Numbered from the stretch's first letter, positions 28,975-38,616 are shown. The stretch: 64,000 nucleotides of DNA from Halomonas gemina (GCF_023554995.1 NZ_JAMJPK010000003.1:310001-374000); one strand, 5' to 3'. The notes: generated by a model not told the origin, from the sequence alone. A program made the numbers and translations.

Positions 28975-30081
28975 ATGGCCAGCGTGACCCTGGAAAAACT
29001 CAACAAGACCTTCGGGCACGACCACATCATCAAGGACGTCGACCTCCAGGTCGGCAACGGCGAGTTCGTGGTCTTCGTCGGCCCTTCGGGCTGCGGCAAG
29101 TCGACCCTGCTGCGCCTGATCGCCGGGCTGGAGTCGATCAGCGACGGCGAGCTGAAGATCGGCGCCGACGTCGTCAACGACCTGCCGCCCCGCGAGCGCG
29201 GGGTGGGCATGGTGTTCCAGTCCTACGCCCTCTACCCGCACATGACGGTCTACGAGAACATGGCCTTCGGCCTCAAGCTGGCCAAGATGGCCAAGGAGAC
29301 CGTCGATGACCGGGTGATGGCCACCGCGCGTATCCTGCAGCTCGAGGAGCTCCTGCACCGCAAGCCCAAGGAGCTCTCCGGCGGCCAGCGCCAGCGCGTC
29401 GCCATGGGGCGTGCCATGGCCCGGGAGCCGCGCATCCTGCTGTTCGACGAGCCGCTCTCCAACCTCGACGCCTCGCTGCGCGTGCAGATGCGCAACGAGA
29501 TCGCCCGCCTGCACCACCGCCTGGGCTCCACCATGATCTACGTCACCCACGACCAGGTGGAGGCGATGACCCTGGCGGACAAGATCGTGGTGCTGCGCGA
29601 CGGCCGCATCGAGCAGGTCGGCAGCCCCCAGATGCTCTACCAGCAGCCGGCGACGAAGTTCGTGGCAGGCTTCATCGGCTCGCCGACCATGAACTTCATG
29701 CCGGCCGAACTGCTGGGCGGCAGCGAAGAGGGCTGCCGGGTCAGGGCTCCAGGACTCGGCGAGCTGGCCCTGCCCCAGGATGCCAGTGGCGAGAAAAAGG
29801 CCGCCAGCCTTTCCCTGGGCGTGCGGCCAGAGCACCTGCGCCTGGCCGAGGCCGACGGCGAGAACGCCTTCGAGATCGTCAACGTCGAGTTTCTGGGCAA
29901 CGAGGTCTACGTCTATCTCGAGCCCAAGGCCGGCGACAGCCTGCTGATCCACCGCAGCGAGGCGCCCAGCCGCTGGAAACTTGGCCAACGCGTGGCCCTG
30001 GTGCCCGATCTGGAACACGTCCACCTCTTCAACGGCCAGGACGAGTCGCTCTCCCTCAAGACCACACAGGCCGTGGCCTGA
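28975..30081 (+). CDS. aglK: Alpha-glucoside ABC transporter ATPase AglK (MalK/UgpC type)
   Basis: A 368-residue ABC ATPase. Walker A is G-P-S-G-C-G-K-S-T, the signature L-S-G-G-Q-R-Q-R-V, Walker B L-L-F-D-E-P, and the switch His lies in Y-V-T-H-D-Q. The C-terminal TOBE/OB domain (about 235-368) is typical of the MalK/UgpC subfamily. It energises AglFG. It is separated from aglA by 49 bp containing a stem-loop. A second, distinct MalK-type ATPase lies at 50585. Confidence 0.92.
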   Translation: MASVTLEKLNKTFGHDHIIKDVDLQVGNGEFVVFVGPSGCGKSTLLRLIAGLESISDGELKIGADVVNDLPPRERGVGMVFQSYALYPHMTVYENMAFGLKLAKMAKETVDDRVMATARILQLEELLHRKPKELSGGQRQRVAMGRAMAREPRILLFDEPLSNLDASLRVQMRNEIARLHHRLGSTMIYVTHDQVEAMTLADKIVVLRDGRIEQVGSPQMLYQQPATKFVAGFIGSPTMNFMPAELLGGSEEGCRVRAPGLGELALPQDASGEKKAASLSLGVRPEHLRLAEADGENAFEIVNVEFLGNEVYVYLEPKAGDSLLIHRSEAPSRWKLGQRVALVPDLEHVHLFNGQDESLSLKTTQAVA

Positions 30082-30211
30082 CAGGCAAATGGGGGCTGGC
30101 GGCCTGGCGGAGCATCGCCTGACAGCGTCGCGACCCGGCGTTAGCGAACGACCGCCCGGGGCTCGCCTCGGGTGGCTACCCTGCCCCTGGCGGACCATGC
30201 TAGGCTGCTAA

Positions 30212-30225
30212 CTAAATCGTTCCAG
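30212..30225. promoter_or_regulatory. Candidate AglR operator upstream of aglR
   Basis: CTAAATCGTTCCAG, a CG-centred near-palindrome 33 bp before the aglR start. The weakest of three related sites; predicted autoregulation. Confidence 0.5.
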
Positions 30226-30257
30226 TCCATCCTGACCGCAATGGAGTCAGCCGCCAA

Positions 30258-31307
30258 GTGCCTCTCCCCCGTCGCATGACCCTCAAGGACCTGGCCCGCG
30301 AGCTCGGTGTCTCCACCGCCACCATCTCCAACGCCTTCAACCGGCCCGACCAGCTCTCGCCGAAGCTGCGCGAGCATATCCTCAGCGAGGCCCGGCGCCT
30401 GGGCTACAGCGGCCCCGACGCCCGGGCACGCAGCCTGCGCACGGGCCGCTCGCGGATCATCGCCGTGGTCCTCGCCGAGACCCTCACCTACAGCCTCAAC
30501 GATGCCGTGGCCAGCGAACTGCTCTCGGGCATCGCCGAGGTGCTCGACACCCGGGGCCACACCCTGCTGCTACTCTCGGGGCGCCAGAATGCCGCCAGCG
30601 TGCCCGGTGCCTCGAGCATTGCCGACGGCTTCATCATCTATGGCCTGATGCCGAGCCTGACGCTGTTCTCCGACCTCCCTCCCGAGCGCCCCCTGGTGGC
30701 GGTGGACTTCGATATCGAGGACCACGCCACGGTGCATGTCGACAACGAGCCGGCGTGCTACGCCATCGCTCGCCATGCCCTGAGAACGCCGACGCGACGC
30801 CCCGCGGTGATCAACCTGCGGCTGACCGAACAGCCCTGCAACGGCCGCATCGACGGCGACCAGGCGCTGCTCTCGTCCAAGCGCACCATCACCCGGGCGC
30901 GCCTCGCCGGCTTCCAGCGGGCCTTCGTCGAGGCCGGCATCGACCCGGCCGAGGTGCCGATGTGGAACATCGAGGAGAATACCTTCGAGGTCTGCACCCC
31001 GGTGATCGAGGAGATCCTCGACCTGCCGGAGGCCGAGCGGCCCGACCTGCTGCTGTGCATGTCCGACCGCATCGCCCTGACCGTGGTGACGCTTGCCGAG
31101 CAGCGCGGCCTGCGCATCCCCGAAGACCTGCGGCTGACAGGCTTCGACGGCATCGCCGAGGGGCAGTACCGTGCTCCCCGGCTGACCACCGTCCGCCAGG
31201 ACAGCACCGAGAAGGGCCGCATCGCCGCGCGCATGATCCTCGGAATGGAACCCGCCGAATCCCGGGTCATGGCCACCGAGATGATGATCGGCGACACCTG
31301 CCCCTGA
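30258..31307 (+). CDS. aglR: LacI-family regulator of the alpha-glucoside operon
   Basis: A 349-residue LacI/GalR regulator. The N-terminal HTH reads T-L-K-D-L-A-R-E-L-G-V-S-T-A-T-I-S-N-A-F, with the hinge helix just after it. A periplasmic-binding-protein-like ligand domain follows. The GTG at 30258 is chosen because GGAG lies 11 bases upstream; the ATG at 30276 has none. It follows aglK by 176 bp. Three CG-centred palindromes at 22991, 24083 and 30212 are its likely operators, so the porin and the aglE operon would be induced together. The inducer is unknown. Confidence 0.87.
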   Translation: MPLPRRMTLKDLARELGVSTATISNAFNRPDQLSPKLREHILSEARRLGYSGPDARARSLRTGRSRIIAVVLAETLTYSLNDAVASELLSGIAEVLDTRGHTLLLLSGRQNAASVPGASSIADGFIIYGLMPSLTLFSDLPPERPLVAVDFDIEDHATVHVDNEPACYAIARHALRTPTRRPAVINLRLTEQPCNGRIDGDQALLSSKRTITRARLAGFQRAFVEAGIDPAEVPMWNIEENTFEVCTPVIEEILDLPEAERPDLLLCMSDRIALTVVTLAEQRGLRIPEDLRLTGFDGIAEGQYRAPRLTTVRQDSTEKGRIAARMILGMEPAESRVMATEMMIGDTCP

Positions 31308-31441
31308 TGCCCGCCGGGTCACCCGGCCTCGGTTCGACTCGTCCCCCGGGCGCGAGCCTCTCGTCACCGCTATAGTGAAGGTCAAGCTAGTGCCCGTGAT
31401 CGGCGTCTTCCGGCGCCTGTACCGCGCACGAGGACCCACTC

Positions 31442-32383
31442 ATGGCCACGATGGTTGCGGTGATCCAGAAGCCCCCGGTACTGCTCCAGCGAGACGCGAC
31501 CATCGAGCTGATGTTGGCGTCGATCGAGGAGGCCGCCGTTGCCGGGGCAACCCTGCTGGTCTTTCCCGAAGCCCATATCCCCGGCTATCCGACCTGGATC
31601 TGGCGACTCGCCCCGGGCGGCGACATGGCGCTGACCAGCGAGTTGCATGCCAGGCTGCGCGAGAATGCCGTCGACCTCGGCGGCGACACTCTCGAGCCCA
31701 TCCAGGAGGCAGCCGCCCGGCACGGGGTAACCCTGGTAACGGGCCTCAACGAGATCGACAGCCGCTACAGCGGCACCACCCTGTTCAACAGCGTGGTGGT
31801 GATCGGCCCGGATGGGCGGCTGCTGAATCGCCACCGCAAGCTGATGCCGACCAACCCCGAACGCATGGTCTGGGGCATGGGCGATGCCAGCGGGCTCAGG
31901 GTGGTCGATACCCCCGCCGGACGACTCGGCAGCCTGATCTGCTGGGAAAGTTACATGCCCCTGGCGCGCTATGCCCTCTATGCCCAGGACCTGGAGGTCT
32001 TCGTCAACCCGACCTGGGACTCCAGCGATATCGGCCTCGCCTCGCTGCGCCATATCGCCAGGGAAGGCGGCTGCTGGGTGATCGGCACGGCCACCGCCCT
32101 GCAGGGAAGCGACATCCCTGACACCTTCCCCGAGCGCGACCGGCTCTACACGTCGGAGGAGTGGATCAACGTCGGCAACGCGGTGGTCATTGCCCCTTCG
32201 GGCGAGGTGGTGGCGGGCCCCCTCCATCGCGAGAAGGGAATCCTCTATGCCGAGATCGAGGTCGAGACCGCACGCCGGGCACGCCGCTCGCTGGACGTCT
32301 GCGGCCACTATGCCCGGCCGGACATCTTCTCGCTGTCGGTGAATCGAGCCCCCCAGCCCCCGGTGGTATTCACGGAGACCTGA
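31442..32383 (+). CDS. Nitrilase
   Basis: A 313-residue nitrilase with the complete triad: Glu43 (F-P-E-A), Lys133 (H-R-K-L) and Cys167 (I-C-W-E). The Cys-Trp-Glu signature marks the true nitrilase branch (nitrile to carboxylic acid), unlike the Cys-Tyr-Asp amidase at 4973. The substrate is unknown. It stands alone, with aglR upstream and a convergent cupin gene downstream. A GAGGA lies eight bases before the ATG. Confidence 0.9.
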   Translation: MATMVAVIQKPPVLLQRDATIELMLASIEEAAVAGATLLVFPEAHIPGYPTWIWRLAPGGDMALTSELHARLRENAVDLGGDTLEPIQEAAARHGVTLVTGLNEIDSRYSGTTLFNSVVVIGPDGRLLNRHRKLMPTNPERMVWGMGDASGLRVVDTPAGRLGSLICWESYMPLARYALYAQDLEVFVNPTWDSSDIGLASLRHIAREGGCWVIGTATALQGSDIPDTFPERDRLYTSEEWINVGNAVVIAPSGEVVAGPLHREKGILYAEIEVETARRARRSLDVCGHYARPDIFSLSVNRAPQPPVVFTET

Positions 32384-32505
32384 CGAGCATGCTGGAAGCC
32401 TGAGAGCGCGGCGCGAGACGCAGTTCCTGCTGTTGCCACATGACGGCTCCTCGAGACGGATGAGGGGGATACCGCCATGCTAGCCTGTCCCAACGCCAAG
32501 ACAAG

Positions 32506-32536
32506 GACGCCGCACTCCGCGGAGGGATGCGGCGTC
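32506..32536. terminator. Hairpin between convergent nitrilase and cupin genes
   Basis: GACGCCGCA pairs with TGCGGCGTC (9-bp stem, 13-base loop). There is no clear T-run on either side, so terminator function is moderate inference from position. Confidence 0.45.
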
Positions 32537-32551
32537 TGCGGTTAACTCGGC

Positions 32552-33031
32552 TCAGTTGCGCGGATCGTCCGCCGGATCGAGGTACTCGATGCCCCAGGGG
32601 CCGGTGCCGTGCAGCTGGAACAGCGTCTCACCCTCGGAGTAGCCGAACATGGGGTCGCCCGGCGACATGATGGCGAAATCACCTGGCTCAAGGGCCTGCG
32701 TCGCGTCGGGGTCGAAGTTCTCGCCATGGGCGAAGTGCAGGGTGCCGTCGAGCACCGTCACCCGCTCATAGGCCGGATGAACATGGGGACGGATCTCATA
32801 GCCGTCCTCAAGCCGCAGGCGAATGGTGAAGGGCGCCTCCTTGCTCAGATCACCCTCGATGACGGCGATCTCGGCGCCCTCCCCCATGGAGCCCACCGGC
32901 CCCCACTCGAGTTCGTCCGCGCTGCCGATCAGGTGGCCGTCGCCCTGGTAGGGAGCCGCCTGGGCCGCCACGGCCAGGGCCAGGCCGAGGGCCGTGGCGG
33001 ACAGGGTCTGTGTCAGGGTCTTGGGGTTCAT
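32552..33031 (-). CDS. Secreted cupin-domain protein
   Basis: A 159-residue protein with a signal peptide (cleavage near A-Q-A-A, about residue 25) and a single cupin barrel. Metal-ligand-like residues appear in R-P-H-V-H-P-A-Y-E-R and later in F-A-H-G. The catalytic role is unknown; exported single-domain cupins of this type are often annotated only by domain. A perfect AGGAGGT precedes the ATG. It lies 92 bp downstream of the methyltransferase at 33124, with four 16-bp tandem repeats in the gap, and may be part of the same ECF-controlled transcript. Confidence 0.8.
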   Translation of the reverse strand: MNPKTLTQTLSATALGLALAVAAQAAPYQGDGHLIGSADELEWGPVGSMGEGAEIAVIEGDLSKEAPFTIRLRLEDGYEIRPHVHPAYERVTVLDGTLHFAHGENFDPDATQALEPGDFAIMSPGDPMFGYSEGETLFQLHGTGPWGIEYLDPADDPRN

Positions 33032-33044
33032 GATGCTACCTCCT

Positions 33045-33108
33045 GTTGTGGTTGTGTCGTGTTGTGGTTGTGTTGTGTTGTAGTTGTGTCGTGTTTTGCC
33101 TGTGTCGT
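33045..33108. repeat. Four tandem copies of a 16-bp repeat
   Basis: Unit GTTGTGGTTGTGTCGT at 33045, 33061, 33077 and 33093. Copies 2 and 3 differ by one base each and copy 4 is more diverged. No spacers, so not CRISPR. Located in the 5' leader of the cupin gene. The minus strand reads as CA-rich, probably unstructured RNA. Confidence 0.9.
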
Positions 33109-33123
33109 GCTCGGGCCGGCGCC

Positions 33124-33915
33124 TCAGCGCCGGATGGCCAGCAGGGAAATGCTCCTGACGCCGTAGGTCTCGCTGGCGCCCCGCGCCGAGTCGGTCAGGA
33201 AGCGGTACTCGGGATGCTCGCGCAGGGTCTGTACCGCGAACCCCGCCGCCTCGATGGCCGCCCGGTAGTCGTCCACCTGACTGGCCCCTCCGATGCAGGC
33301 GGCCCACAGGGTGGCATTGCCGGAGACCTTCTTCGGCAGCGGCGTCTCGGTGACGATATCGGCCAGCGCCAGGCGCCCGCCGGGGCGCAGGACCCGGGCC
33401 GCCTCGGCGAAGACCCGCGGCTTGTCCGCCGACAGGTTGATGACGCCGTTGCTGATCACCACGTCGACGCTGCCGTCAGCGAAGGGCGGCGACTCGATAT
33501 GGCCGGCATGGAACTCGACGTTGCGAATCCCCGCCTCCTCGGCCAGGCGCTGGGCCTTGTATCGCTGGGCATCGGTCATGTCGAGCCCCAGCACCTGCCC
33601 CTCCGGGCCCGTCGCCAGGGCGGCCAGGAAGCTGTCCATCCCGGCGCCGCTGCCCAGGTCCAGCACCCGCTCGCCGGGGCGAATAGACGCCAGGTCCAGG
33701 AAGTGGCCGACGCCGGCGAAGGAGTCGATGGCCGCGGTGGGTATCCGGTCCAGCCCTGCCGGGTCATAGCCGAGGCGCTCGGCCAGCTCACGCCCCATCT
33801 CGAAGTGGAAGTCCGCGTCCGGCGTCTCGGCCACCTCCTGATACATCGCCTTGACCCGCGCCTCGAGCTCGCTGCGATCCACCGCGGGTGTCGTGGACGA
33901 CTCGATGATGGTCAT
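33124..33915 (-). CDS. Class I SAM methyltransferase, ArsM/UbiE-like
   Basis: A 263-residue methyltransferase. SAM motif I is V-L-D-L-G-S-G-A-G (about residue 88), and the post-motifs V-I-S-N-G-V-I-N-L and L-R-P-G-G-R-L suit the arsenite-methyltransferase-like group. The catalytic cysteine set of ArsM is absent (only one Cys seen, in A-A-C-I-G), so arsenic methylation is doubtful. An N-terminal M-Y-x-x-V-A-E-T-P-D-x-x-F-H-F segment is shared with the protein at 35117. AGGAG precedes the ATG. It is divergent from the ECF sigma gene, with a matching ECF-type promoter at 33979-34005. Confidence 0.83.
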   Translation of the reverse strand: MTIIESSTTPAVDRSELEARVKAMYQEVAETPDADFHFEMGRELAERLGYDPAGLDRIPTAAIDSFAGVGHFLDLASIRPGERVLDLGSGAGMDSFLAALATGPEGQVLGLDMTDAQRYKAQRLAEEAGIRNVEFHAGHIESPPFADGSVDVVISNGVINLSADKPRVFAEAARVLRPGGRLALADIVTETPLPKKVSGNATLWAACIGGASQVDDYRAAIEAAGFAVQTLREHPEYRFLTDSARGASETYGVRSISLLAIRR

Positions 33916-33978
33916 GATGGCTCTCCTCTTGTCATTGTCGCCTTCGGTTCGCGGCACTCGGGTACCGCGTGTTCCCGA

Positions 33979-34005
33979 GGACGCAGCCGGTGGCCGCATT
34001 GTTCC
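33979..34005 (-). promoter_or_regulatory. Predicted ECF promoter for the methyltransferase
   Basis: On the minus strand, GGAAC, 16 bases, then GCGTCC. The same elements and spacing occur divergently at 34032-34058 before the sigma gene. GGAAC-type -35 elements are typical of ECF sigma factors. Confidence 0.6.
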
Positions 34006-34031
34006 CGGCCCTGGGTTTCCGACCCCGGCCG

Positions 34032-34058
34032 GGAACCCTGGCGGCCGTTGCCGCGTCC
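34032..34058 (+). promoter_or_regulatory. Predicted autoregulated ECF promoter for the sigma factor
   Basis: GGAAC, 16 bases, then GCGTCC on the plus strand, ending 60 bp before the sigma start codon. Identical in architecture to the divergent site at 33979-34005. Confidence 0.6.
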
Positions 34059-34118
34059 CTGCAGGACCCTACGGCTTGCCGGATGGCCGCGGGGGTTCCA
34101 TGCTCGAAGAGGTGAGCC

Positions 34119-34841
34119 ATGATCCTTGCCCCGCCAATCAACCGCGCCCTGCTGCCCTGGCCCGCCATCCTGCAACGGGGCGCACCGGGGGTGGCCATGA
34201 CCGAACGCCAGCCCAGCGACCGCCGACGGTGGTTCGAGGAGCGCCTGGAGCCGCTGATGGACCGGCTCTACGGCACCGCCCTGCGCCTGACCCGCGACCC
34301 GGATGACGCCGAGGACATCGTCGCCGAGGCGGTCGGCAAGGCCTGGGCACGCCTCGATGAACTGCGCGACCCGCAGCGCTTCGAGGGCTGGCTGTTCCAC
34401 ATCCTGACCAACGCCTTCATCAGCGACTGGCGCCGCCGGCAAAGCCGCCCCCAGCGCCCCATGGATCCCGAGGCACCGTCACCGGACGAGCTCGACATCG
34501 GCAGCTTCACCCTCTTCCAGCAGCTGCATCAGCCCTTCCTGCTGTGGTGGGGCAGTCTCGAGGAGCAGTTCTTCCAGAACCTGCTCGAGGAGGACCTGCA
34601 GCGGGCCATCGATGCCCTCCCCGATGCCTTCCGGATGGCGATTGTGCTCGTCGAGGTGCAGGGCTATACGTATGAGGAGGTATCCCGCCTGCTGGGGATT
34701 CCGCTGGGCACCGTACGCTCACGCCTGAGCCGGGCACGGGGCCTGCTGCAGAAGATGCTGTGGCAACAGGCCAGGGAGGCCGGCGTCATCTCCGGCCACC
34801 GGGCAGCTGCCCACCAGGGAAAGGGGGATGAACAGCCATGA
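34119..34841 (+). CDS. ECF-family RNA polymerase sigma factor
   Basis: A 240-residue sigma-70 family protein with only regions 2 and 4. Region 2 includes D-A-E-D-I-V-A-E-A and F-x-G-W-L-F-x-I-L-T-N. Region 4 includes G-Y-T-Y-E-E-V-S-R-L-L-G-I-P-L-G-T-V-R-S-R-L. A rather long linker (about residues 115-160) separates them. A start at 34119 (GAGGTGAGCC upstream) or 34197 is possible. The anti-sigma gene overlaps by 4 bp. Divergent matching promoters suggest it transcribes itself and the methyltransferase at 33124. The signal is unknown. Confidence 0.9.
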   Translation: MILAPPINRALLPWPAILQRGAPGVAMTERQPSDRRRWFEERLEPLMDRLYGTALRLTRDPDDAEDIVAEAVGKAWARLDELRDPQRFEGWLFHILTNAFISDWRRRQSRPQRPMDPEAPSPDELDIGSFTLFQQLHQPFLLWWGSLEEQFFQNLLEEDLQRAIDALPDAFRMAIVLVEVQGYTYEEVSRLLGIPLGTVRSRLSRARGLLQKMLWQQAREAGVISGHRAAAHQGKGDEQP

Positions 34842-35098
34842 GCGGACAGCCATTGACCTGCGAGGAGGTCATCGAACGACTCTTCGACTACCTCGACCGG
34901 GAGCTCGATGATCAGCAGGCGGCCGATATCGAGCGACACCTGCACCGGTGCCGCGACTGCTTCACGCGAGCCGAATTCGAGAAACGACTTCGGGCCAGGG
35001 TGGAGGCCACCGGCACGGCTGCGGCTCCGACGCGACTGCGCCGACGCATCCGGGCGCTGATCGACCGCTTCGACGACGGGCACGACGCCACCTGCTGA
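34838..35098 (+). CDS. Anti-sigma factor, zinc-finger (ZAS) type
   Basis: An 86-residue protein with the ZAS zinc signature H34-x3-C38-x2-C41 and a helical N-terminus (C-E-E-V-I-E-R-L-F-D-Y-L-D). No membrane segment is present, so it is a soluble anti-sigma of the RsrA/ChrR kind. These are often released by redox change or metal at the zinc site. It is coupled to the sigma gene by a 4-bp overlap and followed 18 bp later by a methyltransferase. Confidence 0.88.
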   Translation: MSGQPLTCEEVIERLFDYLDRELDDQQAADIERHLHRCRDCFTRAEFEKRLRARVEATGTAAAPTRLRRRIRALIDRFDDGHDATC

Positions 35099-35116
35099 CC
35101 CGAAAGGAGCGCTTCC

Positions 35117-36334
35117 ATGGTGGCAATACTCGGTTATTCCCCCCGGCAGATCACCGATGCCGTCCAGGGCATGTACACGGCTGTCGCCGAGACACCCGAC
35201 TCGCCCTTCCATTTCCCGGTGGGCGCCGCCGCCTGCCGGCAGCTGGGCTATCCCCCGGCGTTGACCTCTCCCCTGCCGGCATCGCTGCTGGGCTCCTTCG
35301 CCGGCGTCGGTTATCCCTTCCGCGCCGGGGCCATCCGCCCCGGCGACCGGGTGCTCGACATCGGCGCCGGCGCCGGGGTCGATGCGCTGATCGCCCGCCG
35401 GCTCGCGGGTCCGGGCGGCCGCGTCATCGCCCTCGACCTCACCGCCGCCATGACCCGCAAGCTCCGCGACGCCGCCGATGAACGCGGCATCGACCACCTC
35501 GACGTGGTCCAGGCCTCGGCGGAACGGCTGCCGCTTCGCGACGCCAGCGTCGACGCCATCACCAGCAACGGCGCCCTCAACCTGGTACCGGACAAGCGCC
35601 GCGCCGTGGCCGAGATGTTCCGCGTGCTCAAGCCGGGGGGCCACCTGCAACTCGCCGACGTGGTGATCCACCGGCCGGTGTCGGTGGACTGTCACGAGGA
35701 CCCGCGCCTGTGGGTCGAGTGCGTGGTGGGAGCGACGGTGAAGGAGGAACTGCTGGCGCTGTTCGAGGCGGCCGGCTTCGAGGCGATCGAGGTGGTGGGC
35801 CGCCACGACTACTTCGCCCTGAGTCACAGCGCCCAGACCCGGGAGGTCGCGGCCGGCTTCGGCGCCCATGCCATCGAGATCGGCATGCGCCGGGGGGAAC
35901 GGGTCCCCTCTCGCCTCAGACAGGCGTGGCTGAGGCTCGATCCGCGGCGCTGGCTGCGGATGCTCCAGCGTCGCGGCCTGCTGGGCGTTGCCGCCCTGGG
36001 GCTGGCACTGCTCTCCTGCTACGGCACCCTGGCGCTGGTCGGCCTGCTGGCGCTGCTCGGCATCGGCCTGGCCCTGGACGACGGGGCCTGGGCACTGGCG
36101 ATTGCCGCCTTCGTGCTGCTGACCCTGGCGGCACTGGCCGCCGGCCTGCGACGCCACAAGGCGCCAGGCCCCCTCCTCCTGGCGGCGGTCGGCGGCGGGC
36201 TCATCCTCCATGCGCTGTTCATCGACTATCGCCCCCTGGTGGAGCTCGCCGGCTTCCTGCTGCTGGCCATCGCCACCCTCTGGGACCGACGGGTGCGACA
36301 CCGCCAGGAAGCCAGGATGCTGGGGCTGGCGTGA
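35117..36334 (+). CDS. SAM methyltransferase fused to a C-terminal membrane domain
   Basis: A 405-residue two-part protein. Residues 1-265 are a class I methyltransferase with V-L-D-I-G-A-G-A-G, a paralogue of the protein at 33124 (shared M-Y-x-x-V-A-E-T-P-D N-terminal segment). Residues about 290-395 hold four hydrophobic helices joined by short basic loops, reminiscent of MerC-like four-helix proteins but not confirmed. AAAGGAG precedes the ATG, and it is the third gene of the sigma/anti-sigma operon. The soluble and membrane-tethered pair could act on the same substrate, a lipid, quinone or metalloid. The substrate is unknown. Confidence 0.8.
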   Translation: MVAILGYSPRQITDAVQGMYTAVAETPDSPFHFPVGAAACRQLGYPPALTSPLPASLLGSFAGVGYPFRAGAIRPGDRVLDIGAGAGVDALIARRLAGPGGRVIALDLTAAMTRKLRDAADERGIDHLDVVQASAERLPLRDASVDAITSNGALNLVPDKRRAVAEMFRVLKPGGHLQLADVVIHRPVSVDCHEDPRLWVECVVGATVKEELLALFEAAGFEAIEVVGRHDYFALSHSAQTREVAAGFGAHAIEIGMRRGERVPSRLRQAWLRLDPRRWLRMLQRRGLLGVAALGLALLSCYGTLALVGLLALLGIGLALDDGAWALAIAAFVLLTLAALAAGLRRHKAPGPLLLAAVGGGLILHALFIDYRPLVELAGFLLLAIATLWDRRVRHRQEARMLGLA

Positions 36335-36343
36335 GGCCTCGGG

Positions 36344-36958
36344 TCAGCGTGTGAAGCTCGCCACCTGAGTCGGCTGGCCGAGGTGGGCGTCCATCTCGCC
36401 GATTCCCGAGAAACGCACCCGATAGCCGTTGCGGCGCGCCACGCCCAGCGCCCAGTCGCGGAAACGCGCCCGGTCCCACTCGAACTTGTGGTCGGGGTCG
36501 CGGAACTCGCCCGGCGCCATGTCGAAAAGCGGGTTGTACTCATGGTTGGGGGTGGTCATCACCAGCAGTCGGGGGCGTAGCTTGGCGAAGACCGCACGCT
36601 CGACCCGGGAGAGCGCCTCGGGCGGGACATGTTCGATGGTCTCCACCATGGCCGCGGCGTCGAAGTCGACCAGCGCCGGGTGGGGCTCGGCATAGGAGCC
36701 GCAGACCAGCTCGAGGCGCCCCGCCCGGGCGGCCGGCAGGTCCTCCAGGCGCAGCTTGGCCTGGGCCAGCAGCTCGCCGGAGAGCTCCAGGCCCACCACC
36801 CGCTCGAACTGGGCGTCGCGCAGCAGGTACTGCAGCAGCCCGCCGGAGCCACACCCCAGGTCGAGCACGCGTCGTGCACCGCTGGCCCTGACCAGCGACA
36901 CCACGCGCTGCAGGCGCTCCTGGTGAAGGTCGGGGGCTTCGAGGTCGATCATCTCCAT
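36344..36958 (-). CDS. Stand-alone Hen1-type RNA 3'-terminal 2'-O-methyltransferase
   Basis: A 204-residue methyltransferase consisting of only the Hen1 catalytic domain. SAM motif L-D-L-G-C-G-S-G lies at residues 32-39. The metal-binding set unique to Hen1 is present: E106, E109 and H110 in V-E-T-I-E-H, and H157 in D-P-D-H-K-F-E-W. T-P-N-H-E-Y-N is also characteristic. Bacterial Hen1 usually carries an N-terminal domain and partners with Pnkp in RNA repair; neither is seen here. It is convergent with the ECF operon (9 bp apart). GGAG precedes the ATG at 36958. The physiological RNA substrate is unknown. Confidence 0.8.
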   Translation of the reverse strand: MEMIDLEAPDLHQERLQRVVSLVRASGARRVLDLGCGSGGLLQYLLRDAQFERVVGLELSGELLAQAKLRLEDLPAARAGRLELVCGSYAEPHPALVDFDAAAMVETIEHVPPEALSRVERAVFAKLRPRLLVMTTPNHEYNPLFDMAPGEFRDPDHKFEWDRARFRDWALGVARRNGYRVRFSGIGEMDAHLGQPTQVASFTR

Positions 36959-37024
36959 ACTGTCTCCACGGGGACCGGGCGGGAGATGATGACGCAAAGC
37001 GGCCGGGAGGTGTAGCGAGAAGCC

Positions 37025-37052
37025 AAAAAATGGCGCGACTCGCGTCGCGCCA
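37025..37052 (-). terminator. Rho-independent terminator of exaC
   Basis: TGGCGCGAC/GTCGCGCCA 9-bp stem with a 4-base loop, followed on the minus strand by TTTTTT, 43 bp past the exaC stop. Confidence 0.9.
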
Positions 37053-37095
37053 GGGGCCTGCTCACTGCTGCCGAGGCGCCGTCCGGCGCCGCCGG

Positions 37096-38616
<1,521 letters not shown>

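Noticed and set aside
31308..31441. Small gene between aglR and the nitrilase
   Set aside because: Open frames there have no ribosome site or coding-like composition; only leader sequence is apparent.
33045..33108. CRISPR array
   Set aside because: The 16-bp units are directly adjacent with no spacers and no cas genes are nearby.
33124..33915. Arsenite methyltransferase (arsM) assignment
   Set aside because: The fold group fits, but the catalytic cysteines of ArsM are missing and no ars genes are present.
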